The notes: generated from the letters alone by a model not told the origin. DNA of 64,000 bases from Actimicrobium antarcticum (GCF_039536745.1 NZ_BAAAZE010000008.1:930001-994000); one strand, 5' to 3'. Counted from the stretch's first letter, positions 9,046-17,838 are shown. Numbers and translations are program-made.

Positions 9046-10770
9046 ATGGGTAATGCAATTCAGAAAATGCCGTGTTTATCGGGCAGCAGGACTGCGCGCA
9101 GTGACGCGAATGTGCCCGACACACGCGTGCAGGGAGCGGCGCTCACGACGTCGGCATCGAGCAGCAGCCTTGCATTGTCGCCGGATGCCCCAGCCAGTCC
9201 TGCAGCACCCGAACCGGTCGCACCCCGACCGGCAGTGATCCCGGTACCTGCCCAGGCCTTGAAATTGCAGGCCATGCCGAACGAGATTCTGGTCCGGATC
9301 GCCAGCCGGCTTGAGACGGCCGACCGCAGGAACTTCCGACTCATTGCACGAAACTTCCGCAGCGCCGGTGCCGAGCCGTTCCGGCATGTGGCAGTCCGGC
9401 AGCGCCTTGCCCTACCGACTGCACTATCGGCCTTTGGTGTCGGCGGACTCCACAAGCTGGACCTTGCCAATGGCGACATCACCGACGACGATTTGCCCAC
9501 CATCGCGCCAGCATTGGGGCTGCAGGCGCAGCGTTTGCGTCATCTTGATCTGAGCAATAATCCCGCGCTGACCGGAGCGGGTCTGGGACAGCTACCGCCA
9601 GTGCAGCAGCTCGACCTCGGCCGGTGCACGGGGGTCACGAATGCGCACCTGCAAGCGTTGGCGAACCAGGGACAGTTGCAGCACCTGAGTCTGCAGCGTT
9701 GTGATCAGTTGACCGATCCGGCGCTGGCATTGCTGCCGACGTTGCCGCAGTTGCAGCATCTGGATCTGAGCCATTGTCATCACCTCACGGGCAGCGGACT
9801 GGTAGCTGCCACGCCACTGGACGCGCTGCGTCAGCTGAATCTGACGGGATGCCATGGCCTGGACAACGACCACCTCGCCCATCTGGCACCGGCCATGCCG
9901 AATCTGACGCATCTGGATTTGTCTTCCTGCCTCGGCATGAACGATGATGGTCTCTCCCGAATATCGTCGTTGACCTCCTTGCGCCACCTGCGCCTGAAAA
10001 ACGACGACCTGATTACGGATGCCGGCCTGACGCATCTGTCGGGGCTGAGGTCGCTGAATTCTCTGGGCTTGGGCGGTTGCGATCAACTCACTGGAACCGG
10101 ACTGGAACATTTGCTGGCAGTGACCACGTTACACAACCTGGACCTGGCGCATTGCGAGCAGCTCAACGATGCAGGAATGGCGTGCGTGGGTGCTGTGCAA
10201 TCGCTGCAGCACTTGTCGCTGCCGCTGTGTCTGGCGATTACCGGAGCGGGTTTTGCAGAGCTGGGCAGACTGTCGCAGTTGCGATCGCTCAATGTGGGCT
10301 TTAACTATGTCACGGACGCCGACCTGCATATTCTGCTGCAGATGCCACAGCTTCGCTCTTTGAAACTGGCCTCCTGCGCCGGGATCAGCGGGGCAGGCCT
10401 GGCACAGGTTGCGACACGCCCTGCGTTACGGTCCCTGTATCTGGGCAACTCGCCGCAACTTGCGGATGCCGATATGGTCCACGTGGGACGCATGGCAGCG
10501 CTGCGACACCTTGACCTGAGTTACTGTCCGCAGTTGACCGGTGCCGGACTGGCACACTTGGCGGGACTGGTCTTGCTGCAAAAACTCAGCTTGCGGAGGT
10601 GCAGTCACGTCACGAATGCCGGTCTCGCGCATCTGGAGAGTTTGGCCGGGCTGCGCGAGCTCGATATCACTGGTTGCCCATTGATCTCGCGCAGGGCAAT
10701 CGACCGATTGCTGCAGTGTCTCCCCGACTTGACCGTCATCGAAGAGCGGCGCGCACGACCTTTCGGATAG
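9046..10770 (+). CDS. F-box-like/leucine-rich-repeat protein 1, candidate type III effector
   Basis: A 574-aa protein. Residues 1-70 are Ser/Ala/Pro-rich and unstructured, starting MGNAIQKMPC. Residues about 74-108 (LQAMPNEILVRIASRLETAD, then RRNFRLIARNFRSAG) match the F-box pattern of Leu/Pro, EIL, an I..L block and a basic R-L-V-R-like end. From about 125 to 560 there are roughly 17 repeats of 24-26 residues of the Cys-containing FBXL/AMN1 type (LT-GAGL--L--L--L-LS-C). F-box proteins recruit substrates to eukaryotic SCF ubiquitin ligases through Skp1, and bacterial examples such as the Ralstonia GALA family are type III effectors. The start at 9046 is chosen because homology with the two paralogues and a constant 34-base distance from the hrp-box-like element begin there. 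No signal peptide is visible. The SCF role is inferred. Confidence 0.75.
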   Translation: MGNAIQKMPCLSGSRTARSDANVPDTRVQGAALTTSASSSSLALSPDAPASPAAPEPVAPRPAVIPVPAQALKLQAMPNEILVRIASRLETADRRNFRLIARNFRSAGAEPFRHVAVRQRLALPTALSAFGVGGLHKLDLANGDITDDDLPTIAPALGLQAQRLRHLDLSNNPALTGAGLGQLPPVQQLDLGRCTGVTNAHLQALANQGQLQHLSLQRCDQLTDPALALLPTLPQLQHLDLSHCHHLTGSGLVAATPLDALRQLNLTGCHGLDNDHLAHLAPAMPNLTHLDLSSCLGMNDDGLSRISSLTSLRHLRLKNDDLITDAGLTHLSGLRSLNSLGLGGCDQLTGTGLEHLLAVTTLHNLDLAHCEQLNDAGMACVGAVQSLQHLSLPLCLAITGAGFAELGRLSQLRSLNVGFNYVTDADLHILLQMPQLRSLKLASCAGISGAGLAQVATRPALRSLYLGNSPQLADADMVHVGRMAALRHLDLSYCPQLTGAGLAHLAGLVLLQKLSLRRCSHVTNAGLAHLESLAGLRELDITGCPLISRRAIDRLLQCLPDLTVIEERRARPFG

Positions 10771-10821
10771 GCAAATTGTTGCAGTCTTCCAGCTAACGAT
10801 GTCGGCGTGGTGCAGCCAGCC

Positions 10822-10849
10822 GGAACCATTTTATGGTTGCGGGTACAGA
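10822..10849 (+). promoter_or_regulatory. hrp-box-like promoter of F-box/LRR gene 2
   Basis: GGAACC at 10822-10827, 15 bases, then GTACAGA at 10843-10849. The spacing to the ATG at 10884 is 34 bases, identical to copies 1 and 3. The region between box and ATG is conserved in all three copies (CTACTT-AATCGACGAAAG-like), consistent with duplication of gene and promoter together. Confidence 0.6.
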
Positions 10850-10883
10850 CAGCTACTTCAATCGACGAAAGTGGCAACGCATC

Positions 10884-12605
10884 ATGGGTAATGCAATTCG
10901 AAAAATGCCGTGTCTATCGGCCAGCAGGACCGCGCGCAGCGAAGCGAACGCGCCAGATCCAGGCGTGCCGGCAGCCGCGCTCACACCGTCGGCATCGGCA
11001 TCGGCCAGCAGCAACCGTGCTTTGTCGCCAAATGCGCCCGCCAGTCCTGTCGCACCTGAACCGGTCGACTCCCGACCGGCAGTGATCCCGATATCTGCCC
11101 TGGCCTTGCAATTGCAGGCCATGCCGAACGAGATTCTGGTCCGGATCGCCAGCCGGCTCGAGACGGCTGATCGCAGGAATTTCAGGCTCGTTGCGCGGAA
11201 ATTCCGCAGCGCCGGTGCCGAGTCGTTCCAGCATGTGGCAGTCCGGCAGCGCCTTGCCCTGACGGCTGCACTATCGGCCTTTGGTGTCGGCGGACTCCGC
11301 AAACTGGACCTTGCCAGCAGCGATATCACCGACGACGATTTGCCCACCATCGCGCCAGCAATGGGGATGCAGGCGCAGCGTTTGCGTCATCTGGATCTGA
11401 GCAGCAATCCCGCGCTGACCGGAGCGGGTCTGGGGCAGCTGCCGCCAGTGCAGCAGCTCGACCTGGGCCGGTGCACGGGGGTCACGAATGCGCACCTGCA
11501 GTTATTGGCGAACCAGGCGCAGTTACAGCACCTGATCCTGCAGCGTTGTGACCAGCTGACCGATCCGGCCCTGGCGTTGCTGCCCGCGTTGCCGCAGTTG
11601 CAGCATCTGGATCTGAGTCAGTGTCATCGCCTGACGGGCAGCGGGCTGGCAGCAGCCATGCCAATGAATGCGATGCGTCATCTGAATCTGACCGGATGCC
11701 ATGGTCTGCTCAACGACCACCTCGGCCATCTGGCACCGGCCATGCCGAATCTGGCGCATCTGAATTTGACTTTCTGCCCCGGCGTGGACGATGGCGTTCT
11801 TGCGAGTCTGGCGCCGTTGACTGCCTTGCAGCGCCTGAGTCTGGAAGGCAACACGGGGATTACGGATGCCGGCCTGGCGCATTTGTCCGGGCTGAACTCG
11901 CTGAATTCTCTGTGCTTGAGTGGTTGCGATCAACTCACTGAAATCGGACTGGCACACTTGCTGGCGGTGACCTCGTTACGGGATCTGGACCTGGCGCATT
12001 GCAGAAACTTCAACGATGCAGGAATGGCCGTCGTCGGTGCTGCGCAATCGCTGCAACACCTGTCACTGCCGCTGTGTCGGGAAATCACCGGCGCGGGTTT
12101 TGCAGAGCTGGGCAGACTATCGCAGTTGCGAACGCTCAATGTGGCCATGACCCGTGTCACGGATGCCGACCTGCACACACTGCTGCAGATGCCGGACCTT
12201 CGCTTTCTGGTCCTGAACGTCTGCACCCGGTTCACCGGAGCCGGTCTGGCGCAGGTTGCGACACGACCTGCGTTACAGGAGCTGTATCTGAGTTGCTGCA
12301 GGCAGCTTGCGGATGCCGATATGGTCCACGTGGGACGGATGGCAGCGCTGCGACGCCTTGACCTGAGTTACTGCACGCCGTTGACAAATGCTGCACTGGC
12401 GCACTTGCAGGGACTGGTTTTGCTGCAGAACCTCAGCCTGAAAGGAAACAGTCACATCACCGATGCCGGTATCGCGCATCTGGAGACCTTGGCAGCGCTG
12501 CAAGAGCTCAATATCACCGAGTGCCGATTGGTCTCGCGCAGGGCAATCGACCGATTGCTGCAGCGTCTTCCCGGCCTGACCGTCATCGGCGGGCCGCAGG
12601 CGTGA
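10884..12605 (+). CDS. F-box-like/leucine-rich-repeat protein 2, candidate type III effector
   Basis: A 573-aa paralogue of the preceding gene and similar over the whole length. It has the same MGNAIRKMPC start, a Ser/Ala/Pro-rich leader, an F-box-like segment (LQAMPNEILVRIASRLETAD with RRNFRLVARKFRSAG) at about residues 75-110, and about 17 Cys-type leucine-rich repeats ending in RRAIDRLLQ-LP-LTVI. Divergence is greatest in repeats near the middle (11760-12010), which in LRR proteins is where ligand specificity changes. It is preceded by its own hrp-box-like promoter, so the copies need not be co-transcribed. The downstream sequence of copies 1 and 2 is also similar (TTGCAGTCTT), marking the duplicated unit as gene plus flanks. 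Confidence 0.75.
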   Translation: MGNAIRKMPCLSASRTARSEANAPDPGVPAAALTPSASASASSNRALSPNAPASPVAPEPVDSRPAVIPISALALQLQAMPNEILVRIASRLETADRRNFRLVARKFRSAGAESFQHVAVRQRLALTAALSAFGVGGLRKLDLASSDITDDDLPTIAPAMGMQAQRLRHLDLSSNPALTGAGLGQLPPVQQLDLGRCTGVTNAHLQLLANQAQLQHLILQRCDQLTDPALALLPALPQLQHLDLSQCHRLTGSGLAAAMPMNAMRHLNLTGCHGLLNDHLGHLAPAMPNLAHLNLTFCPGVDDGVLASLAPLTALQRLSLEGNTGITDAGLAHLSGLNSLNSLCLSGCDQLTEIGLAHLLAVTSLRDLDLAHCRNFNDAGMAVVGAAQSLQHLSLPLCREITGAGFAELGRLSQLRTLNVAMTRVTDADLHTLLQMPDLRFLVLNVCTRFTGAGLAQVATRPALQELYLSCCRQLADADMVHVGRMAALRRLDLSYCTPLTNAALAHLQGLVLLQNLSLKGNSHITDAGIAHLETLAALQELNITECRLVSRRAIDRLLQRLPGLTVIGGPQA

Positions 12606-12639
12606 CCTTTCGGGTTGCCAGATTTTTGCAGTCTTTCAG

Positions 12640-12762
12640 TATGGAACGGGAGACCAGCGAATAGCCGGAAACCAGTCGCCGGTTGCTACTGAAGATCAAA
12701 GCCAAACTGTTCAGGCCGGGGTTCCGGGCCAACGTCCAGACCTGTTCACGGGTACGCAATCG
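12640..12762 (-). pseudogene. Glucoamylase-like (GH15) gene fragment
   Basis: On the minus strand this stretch codes LRTREQVWTLARNPGLNS and then F-SNRRLVSG, which parallels LRIHEQICTSAWNPGLNS and F-GNRLDAS in the intact GH15 protein at 17944-19728. About 35 residues are recognisable. There is no complete gene around it, so it looks like a remnant of a second GH15 copy caught between F-box/LRR copies 2 and 3. The nucleotide match to 18340-18420 is also visible (for example AAACTGTTCAGGCCGGG in both). Confidence 0.6.
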
Positions 12763-12779
12763 GCATGGTGCAGCCAGGT

Positions 12780-12807
12780 TGAACCATTTTGTGTACGCGG
12801 ACACAGA
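12780..12807 (+). promoter_or_regulatory. hrp-box-like promoter of truncated F-box/LRR gene 3
   Basis: TGAACC at 12780-12785 (one mismatch to GGAACC), 15 bases, then ACACAGA at 12801-12807, which matches CAC and the final A of the CCACNNA half. The ATG at 12842 is again 34 bases further on. The element is preserved although the gene is truncated. Confidence 0.55.
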
Positions 12808-12841
12808 CCGCGACTTCACTCGATGAAAGTAGTAACGCGTC

Positions 12842-13516
12842 ATGGGTAATGCAATTCGAAAAATGCCGTGCATGTCGGCCAGCAGGACCGCGCGCAGCGA
12901 CACGCGTGTGCCCGACGTGGCCATCCTGGTAGCTGTGCTGACGACGTTGGAAGCGGGCAGTGGCCGGTTTGCACTCTCGCCAAACGTACCCGCCAGTTCT
13001 GCCGCGCTTCAGGCTGCAGCGGCTCAACCACCGGAGGTTCCGATACCTGCCATTTTCTGTGCATTGCAGGACATGCCGGACGAACTTCTGGTACGGATCG
13101 CCAGCCGGCCCGATACCGCCGATCGCAAGAATTTCAGGCGCATTGCACGAAAATTCCGCAGCGCCGGAGCCGAGCCGTCCCAGGCAGTAGCGCTCAGGCG
13201 GCGTCGTGCGCTGCCGGATGCACTGTCTGCCTTTGGGGTTGGCGGTATCAGAAAGCTGGACCTTGCCAATGGCGATATCGCCGACGATGATTTGCGCATC
13301 ATCGCGCCAGCGCTGGGAGCGCAGGCACAGCGTTTGCGCCATCTTGATATAAGCAACAATCCCGCGCTGACCGTAGCTGGTCTGGAGCAGCTGCCGCAAT
13401 TGCAGCAGTTCGACCTTGGCCGGTGCACGGGGATCACGAATGTGCACCTGCAGTCATTGGCAAACCAGAGTCAATTACAGCACCTGAGCTTGCAGCGTTG
13501 CGTACCGCTTGCATGA
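12842..13516 (+). pseudogene. Truncated F-box-like/LRR paralogue 3
   Basis: A 224-aa frame. It keeps the MGNAIRKMPC start, a leader, the F-box-like segment (LQDMPDELLVRIASRPDTAD with RKNFRRIARKFRSAG) at about residues 75-112, and the first four or so leucine-rich repeats. It then stops after LSLQRCVPLA, where the full-length paralogues continue with QLTDPALALLP. The missing two-thirds is not found downstream; the oppositely oriented GGDEF/EAL gene ends 5 bp later. Leader and F-box are more diverged than between copies 1 and 2. It could be a decaying copy, or a short form that still presents the F-box without a substrate-binding repeat array. Confidence 0.65.
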
Positions 13517-13520
13517 GCAA

Positions 13521-16229
13521 CTAGACGCTCCGGTGTTTCTGGTCTTCCAGCATGGCCATGAACGCAGCTGGCATGACCGGTTTGCTGCAGTAATACCCCT
13601 GATAGACATCGCACCCCTGGGCCTTCAGATAGTCCAGTTGGGCCAGCGTTTCGACGCCTTCGGCGACGACCTGCAGCTGCAGGTTGTGGGCGATGCCGAT
13701 GATGGCGGTGACGATCAGCTGATCATCGCGATTGGCGGCGAGATCGCGCACGAAGGACTGGTCGATTTTCAGGACGCTGACCGGGTAGCGCTTCAGATAC
13801 GCAAGGCTTGAATAGCCGGTACCAAAGTCGTCAATGGCTAGCAGGATGCCGAGGTTGCGCAGCTTAGTGAGCTGATCGATCATCTGCTCTCCCTCGCTCA
13901 TCATCGTGCCTTCGGTCAATTCGATTTCCAGCCCATCGGCGGGCAGTCCGGTTTCGTGCAGGATAGCGGCCACCGACTCCACGAATCCGGGCTCGGCAAA
14001 TTGTCGCGCCGCCACGTTGACGGCAATGCGTACCGGCTTGAGTCCGGCGCGTCGCCAGGCGGCGTTCTGCAGGCAGGCCGTGCGCATGATCCAGGCCCCG
14101 AGTGGCACGATCAGTCCGATCTCTTCGGCCAGCCCAATGAACTGCAATGGCGACACCAGACCGCGCACCGGATGCAGCCAGCGCACCAGCGCCTCGGCAC
14201 CTTCGATTGCGCCTGTCACCAGGTTCACCTTGGGTTGGTAATGCAGAAAAAACTGACCCTCTTTCAGTGCTTGCCGCAGGTCCGACTCCAGCGCCTGGCG
14301 CTGGTGGTTTTCGGTGGTCATGGCGGCGTTGTAGATGCGGTAGGCGTTGCGGCCACTTTGCTTGGCGCGATACATGGCGACGTCAGCGCGTTCGAGCAAG
14401 GTCAGGCCATCGTCAATAGTCGACGGGTGCAGCGCGATGCCAATGCTGCAAGTCAGCTGAAATTGCTGCGTGCCGACCTCGCACGGACGCGTCAGGGATT
14501 GCATGACCTGCAGCGCAAACGCGGCGACGCTGGTGGCATCGCTGTCGTCCACGATCAGCACAAATTCATCGCCGGCCAGGCGGCCTGCCACACCGGCGCC
14601 AACCGCTACACGCAAGCGTTGCCCAACCTCCTTGAGTACCAGGTCGCCGGTTTTGTGGCCGAAATTGTCATTGATCTGCTTGAAGCGGTCGATGTCGATA
14701 AAGAGAACCACGCCAGCGCTGCGCCCGGCCATCAGTGACAGGATTTTTTCTTCCAGTCCGGATCGATTCAGCAGACCGGTCAGGCTGTCGTACAGCGCCT
14801 GATAGCGCAAATGCTGCTCCCGTTCTTCCAGCTGGATCGCGACAGCGATGCGATTGGCAAGCTTGGTCAGTTCGTCCACAGTGTCGGCGTTCAACACGGA
14901 TGGTCCTGGCCACGTCAGCGACAGAATGCCGCGGCTGGCGCCTTGCCACATCAGCGCGGTGGTCCAGCTGCTGTTGCCATCGGTCAGCCTCGTCAGTGGT
15001 GGATTGCACAAGCCGGTTGCCGAGATTGCTATTTGCGCGAGGTCCTGGTGGCAGGGATCCACGTCCACGGTGTCTTCGCTGGTCACCGTCTCGTCGCTAC
15101 TCCGTGAATACAGAATGCCTGCACCCTGCCGGTCAGCGACCTGGCGTGCGACGTGGAGGGCGGCATGCGGCAGCAACAGCCGGATGCGCGCGTCGACCAT
15201 CCTGATGACGCTCTGCAAATCGAGGCGGGTCAGCATGTTCTGGTCAATTGCCGCGAGCGTTTGCAGTGTCGTCAATTGGCGCCCGATCTGGTTGGACATG
15301 TCGTTGACCGCGACGGCCAGTTTGCCGAACTCGTCGTCGGTGCTGACGGCAACGGGACTGAAATCACCCGTTGCGATGCGCCTTGCACCGGCGGTCAGAC
15401 GTTCCAGCGGGCCGAGCACACGCCGGATCTGCACCAGGCTCAGTAGCAGGATCAGCAAGACCGATGAGACGGCGACAGTCAGGTACACCATGAAAAAATC
15501 GGCAAAAGCGCCGCCGCTGGCCGGGAAGCGGCGGCTTGCAACGATGGTCCAGGGCGCGACATGAAACGCGGGCTTGAGGAACAACTCGAAGCTACCTGTT
15601 CTGGCCGCAGAGGCGTCGCGCAGATGCTGCGCTGGCGCAGTGGGAACGTTACAAAACAGCGGCGCATTGCCGCTCGCGTAGACGCACAGGGAATACGCGG
15701 CGCTGATCTCATCCCCATCTCCCCATAAATACTCGGTCCTGAGTGGTGCCTTCAGCGCAGTGGATGGGCTCGGTGAGACAGCGATTAGCGAAACAATGGC
15801 CGCCTGCCCGGTACCGCGGGATGGTTGTACCGCCAGCAGCGCTAGCCGCAGCGCCGAATGCGGTGCAGCATCTGGCTTGACTCGCGTGCTGACATCCCTT
15901 TCGGACGCCGGTTCGCGCAGTGGTATCCGGTCTATTGACTGAAACATCGGGTAACGGCTGGACGTGGGCGAAGGAACGGCGCTGTCGTCCTGTGCCAGCG
16001 CGGCCAGTGCAGCATGGGCGAAGCCAAGCCTGCCAGCCACGGCCTGCGCATAACTGCGGCTGACCTCCACCAGTTCGGTGTGCTGTTGCTGTTGCAGACC
16101 GGCGTTGATGCTGCGATAGGTGAGCAACCCCAGCAGCAGGGTCGGAATCAGTGCCGCGATCACAAAAAATAGCGTGATCCGTCGTGAAACATGGCTGCGA
16201 AAAAATGTCCGGGTACGAAAATCGGGCAC
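13521..16229 (-). CDS. Membrane-bound GGDEF/EAL c-di-GMP protein with HAMP and GAF-like regions
   Basis: About 902 aa. A transmembrane segment near the N-terminus (ITLFFVIAALIPTLLLGLL) is followed by a large periplasmic sensor region of about 230 residues and a second membrane segment (FFMVYLTVAVSSVLLILLLSL). Then come a HAMP linker (RVLGPLERLTAGARRIATGDF), a GAF-like region, a GGDEF domain whose signature reads RLAGDEF, and an EAL domain with the EAL signature (GAEALVRWLHP), IDDFGTGYSSLAYL and KIDQSFVRD. Most EAL catalytic residues appear present; AGDEF is a tolerated variant, so both cyclase and phosphodiesterase activity are possible. The start is uncertain: GTG at 16229 just past the pseudopilin stop, or ATG at 16286 overlapping it. 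It is coupled to the pseudopilin gene. Confidence 0.85.
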   Translation of the reverse strand: MPDFRTRTFFRSHVSRRITLFFVIAALIPTLLLGLLTYRSINAGLQQQQHTELVEVSRSYAQAVAGRLGFAHAALAALAQDDSAVPSPTSSRYPMFQSIDRIPLREPASERDVSTRVKPDAAPHSALRLALLAVQPSRGTGQAAIVSLIAVSPSPSTALKAPLRTEYLWGDGDEISAAYSLCVYASGNAPLFCNVPTAPAQHLRDASAARTGSFELFLKPAFHVAPWTIVASRRFPASGGAFADFFMVYLTVAVSSVLLILLLSLVQIRRVLGPLERLTAGARRIATGDFSPVAVSTDDEFGKLAVAVNDMSNQIGRQLTTLQTLAAIDQNMLTRLDLQSVIRMVDARIRLLLPHAALHVARQVADRQGAGILYSRSSDETVTSEDTVDVDPCHQDLAQIAISATGLCNPPLTRLTDGNSSWTTALMWQGASRGILSLTWPGPSVLNADTVDELTKLANRIAVAIQLEEREQHLRYQALYDSLTGLLNRSGLEEKILSLMAGRSAGVVLFIDIDRFKQINDNFGHKTGDLVLKEVGQRLRVAVGAGVAGRLAGDEFVLIVDDSDATSVAAFALQVMQSLTRPCEVGTQQFQLTCSIGIALHPSTIDDGLTLLERADVAMYRAKQSGRNAYRIYNAAMTTENHQRQALESDLRQALKEGQFFLHYQPKVNLVTGAIEGAEALVRWLHPVRGLVSPLQFIGLAEEIGLIVPLGAWIMRTACLQNAAWRRAGLKPVRIAVNVAARQFAEPGFVESVAAILHETGLPADGLEIELTEGTMMSEGEQMIDQLTKLRNLGILLAIDDFGTGYSSLAYLKRYPVSVLKIDQSFVRDLAANRDDQLIVTAIIGIAHNLQLQVVAEGVETLAQLDYLKAQGCDVYQGYYCSKPVMPAAFMAMLEDQKHRSV

Positions 16230-16233
16230 GGCG

Positions 16234-16680
16234 TCAGAAATTCGCAGCAAGGTCGATAAATGCGCCGTCTCTGGCCCGCAGGACATCGTCCAGGCTCTCC
16301 TTGTTCGTAATCTGATTCTTCGACAGACCGTCTTTGCCAAGGCTATAGAGATCGAAGTCGGAGTTCAGCGGATTCAAACGACGGTCTTTGCGCGCCATTC
16401 CCTTGCCGTTGATTAACGTCAGATCGACATACACATAGGGCCTGCCCCAGGGATCAGGTTGCGTGATGCCGATCGCTGCAAGGGAGGCTGGGTAAGCGCG
16501 GGCATCGACTTCGTAGAGCATGATTTTTGCCGACACTGCCGAAATGGTCAGTCGTGCGTCGGCGACCCGTACGCGCTCCCGGTAGGCCGCGTAGCTTGAG
16601 ATGGCCGCCGCTGCCAGGATGGCAACGAGCGCAGTGGCGATCAGGACTTCAATCAGGGTAAATCCGTGTTGATTCTTCAT
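16234..16680 (-). CDS. Type IV pilin-like / GspG-like pseudopilin
   Basis: A 148-aa protein with a class III prepilin signal: a short basic leader MKNQHG, cleavage before FTLIEV (Glu at +5 of the mature protein) and a hydrophobic helix to about residue 30. The C-terminal half contains PDPWGRPYVYVD and FDLYSLGKDG, the pattern of GspG-type pseudopilins. Secretion or pilus machinery genes are not adjacent; the only neighbour in the operon is the GGDEF/EAL gene immediately downstream. It could be a stand-alone pseudopilin feeding a type II secretion or pilus system coded elsewhere. Confidence 0.8.
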   Translation of the reverse strand: MKNQHGFTLIEVLIATALVAILAAAAISSYAAYRERVRVADARLTISAVSAKIMLYEVDARAYPASLAAIGITQPDPWGRPYVYVDLTLINGKGMARKDRRLNPLNSDFDLYSLGKDGLSKNQITNKESLDDVLRARDGAFIDLAANF

Positions 16681-16909
16681 GTTCGGCTGGCGCTTTTGCC
16701 GCGGCTAATATCGGTTATACCCTTTCGGGTCCATCACCATGACGTGACGGATTGCACAACACGCGACTGATATCTGATCCGTCACACTTGCGTTGAGAAT
16801 TCTTTTAAGACATATAAATTAACGTGATGGAAAGTACTGTTCGGCACCGCACTTATTGCGGATTTTTTGCGCGTTGCTATCCAGACCACACTTCGTCCTG
16901 AAGCAGAAT
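16681..16909. other. Non-coding stretch before the long inverted repeat
   Basis: No convincing gene. This is the upstream region of the pseudopilin gene, locally AT-rich around 16798-16830 (TTTTAAGACATATAAATTAA), which could hold its promoter. Confidence 0.4.
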
Positions 16910-17315
16910 CGTAGGTTGGGCTGCGAAGCCCAACATGCGTCAAGCTGCCTTGTAGGTCGCCACGGCGTGCGGTCGTCGGTAGCTAAAACGGGTTGCGCTC
17001 CGTTGATGCAAGCCGGGTGCGGCCCGGCAGCCGGTCACTTCTTTTTGCTTCGCCAAAAAGCAGTAACCAAGAAAAAGGCGACCGCAAGACCGCTGCCCTG
17101 CGGGTTCCCAAAAACCGGGTACGGCAAGAGGGAAGCCCGCAAACTCGCTGCGCTCAGACAGTGCGGGCTTCTGATCCTCTTGCCGTACCCGGTTTTTGGC
17201 AGCGATCTTTTTATGCGGAATTCAAGGTCAAGACCAAGCCCAGCCTTGGAACCAGCGAGATGGTCGTGCCCGCTTTGCGCGAGAAAACTTCCTCGTCGTG
17301 ATCGACATCGACTTC

Positions 17316-17459
17316 AAAACCAACGTCAAAACCAACGTCAAAACCAACGTCAAAACCAAGGTCAAAACCAACGTCGAAACCAACGTCGAAACCAACGTCG
17401 AAACCAACGTCGAAACCAACGTCGAAACCAGTTTCAAATTCAGTATCGAAACCAACGCC
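17316..17459. repeat. 12-bp tandem repeat array, about 12 units
   Basis: The unit is [A/G]AAACCAACGTC. Nine near-perfect units run from 17316 to 17423, followed by three degraded units to 17459. A switch from AAAACC to GAAACC units after the fifth copy suggests two rounds of expansion. The length of 12 keeps every frame open, which explains spurious frames on both strands. Confidence 0.9.
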
Positions 17460-17793
17460 AAACTCAAAACCTACAAGGCTTTTACAAGTCATCTTTCTCG
17501 CGCAAAGCGAGCGAGACCATCATTCAATTACCAAGGCTGGGCTTGGTCTTGATCTTGAATTCCGCATAAAAGGCCGCTGCCAAATACCGTGTCCGGGCAG
17601 GGGATAAGAGGGCCGCACTGTCTGAGCGCAGCGAGTTTGCGGCCCTCCCCCTGACCGGGCACGGTATTTGGGAACCCGCAGGGCAGCGGTCTAGCGGTCG
17701 CCTTTTTCTTGGTTACTGCTTTTTGGCGAAGCAAAAAGAAGTGACCGGCTGCCGGGCCGCCCCCGGCTTGCATCAACGGAGAGCAACCGTTTT

Positions 17794-17838
17794 AGCTACC
17801 GCAAGCCGCAAGCCGCAAGCCGCAAGCCGCAAGCCGCG
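17794..17838. repeat. 7-bp tandem repeat GCAAGCC, about 6 copies
   Basis: CCGCAAG/GCAAGCC repeats lie inside the right arm of the long inverted repeat and have no counterpart in the left arm, so they expanded after the arms formed. Confidence 0.75.

Noticed and set aside
9046..9064. N-myristoylation site in MGNAIQ/RK
   Set aside because: Position 6 is Gln or Arg instead of a small residue, so the standard motif is not met; kept only as a speculative note.
12583..12924. 113-aa minus-strand frame as a gene
   Set aside because: Only its middle part resembles GH15; the rest is antisense to the F-box/LRR leader. Treated as a gene remnant.
17255..17290. GGAACC at 17257 as another hrp box
   Set aside because: The base pattern after 15 bases (CCCGCTT) does not fit ACNNA, and no gene follows.
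17316..17459. CRISPR-like array
   Set aside because: The units are 12 bp and contiguous, with no spacers and no cas genes nearby.
16856..17569. Long open frames on both strands across the 12-bp array (NQRQNQR, KTNVETNV, VGFDVGFD)
   Set aside because: A 12-bp unit keeps all frames open; the products are pure repeats, have no ribosome-binding site and lie inside an inverted-repeat element.
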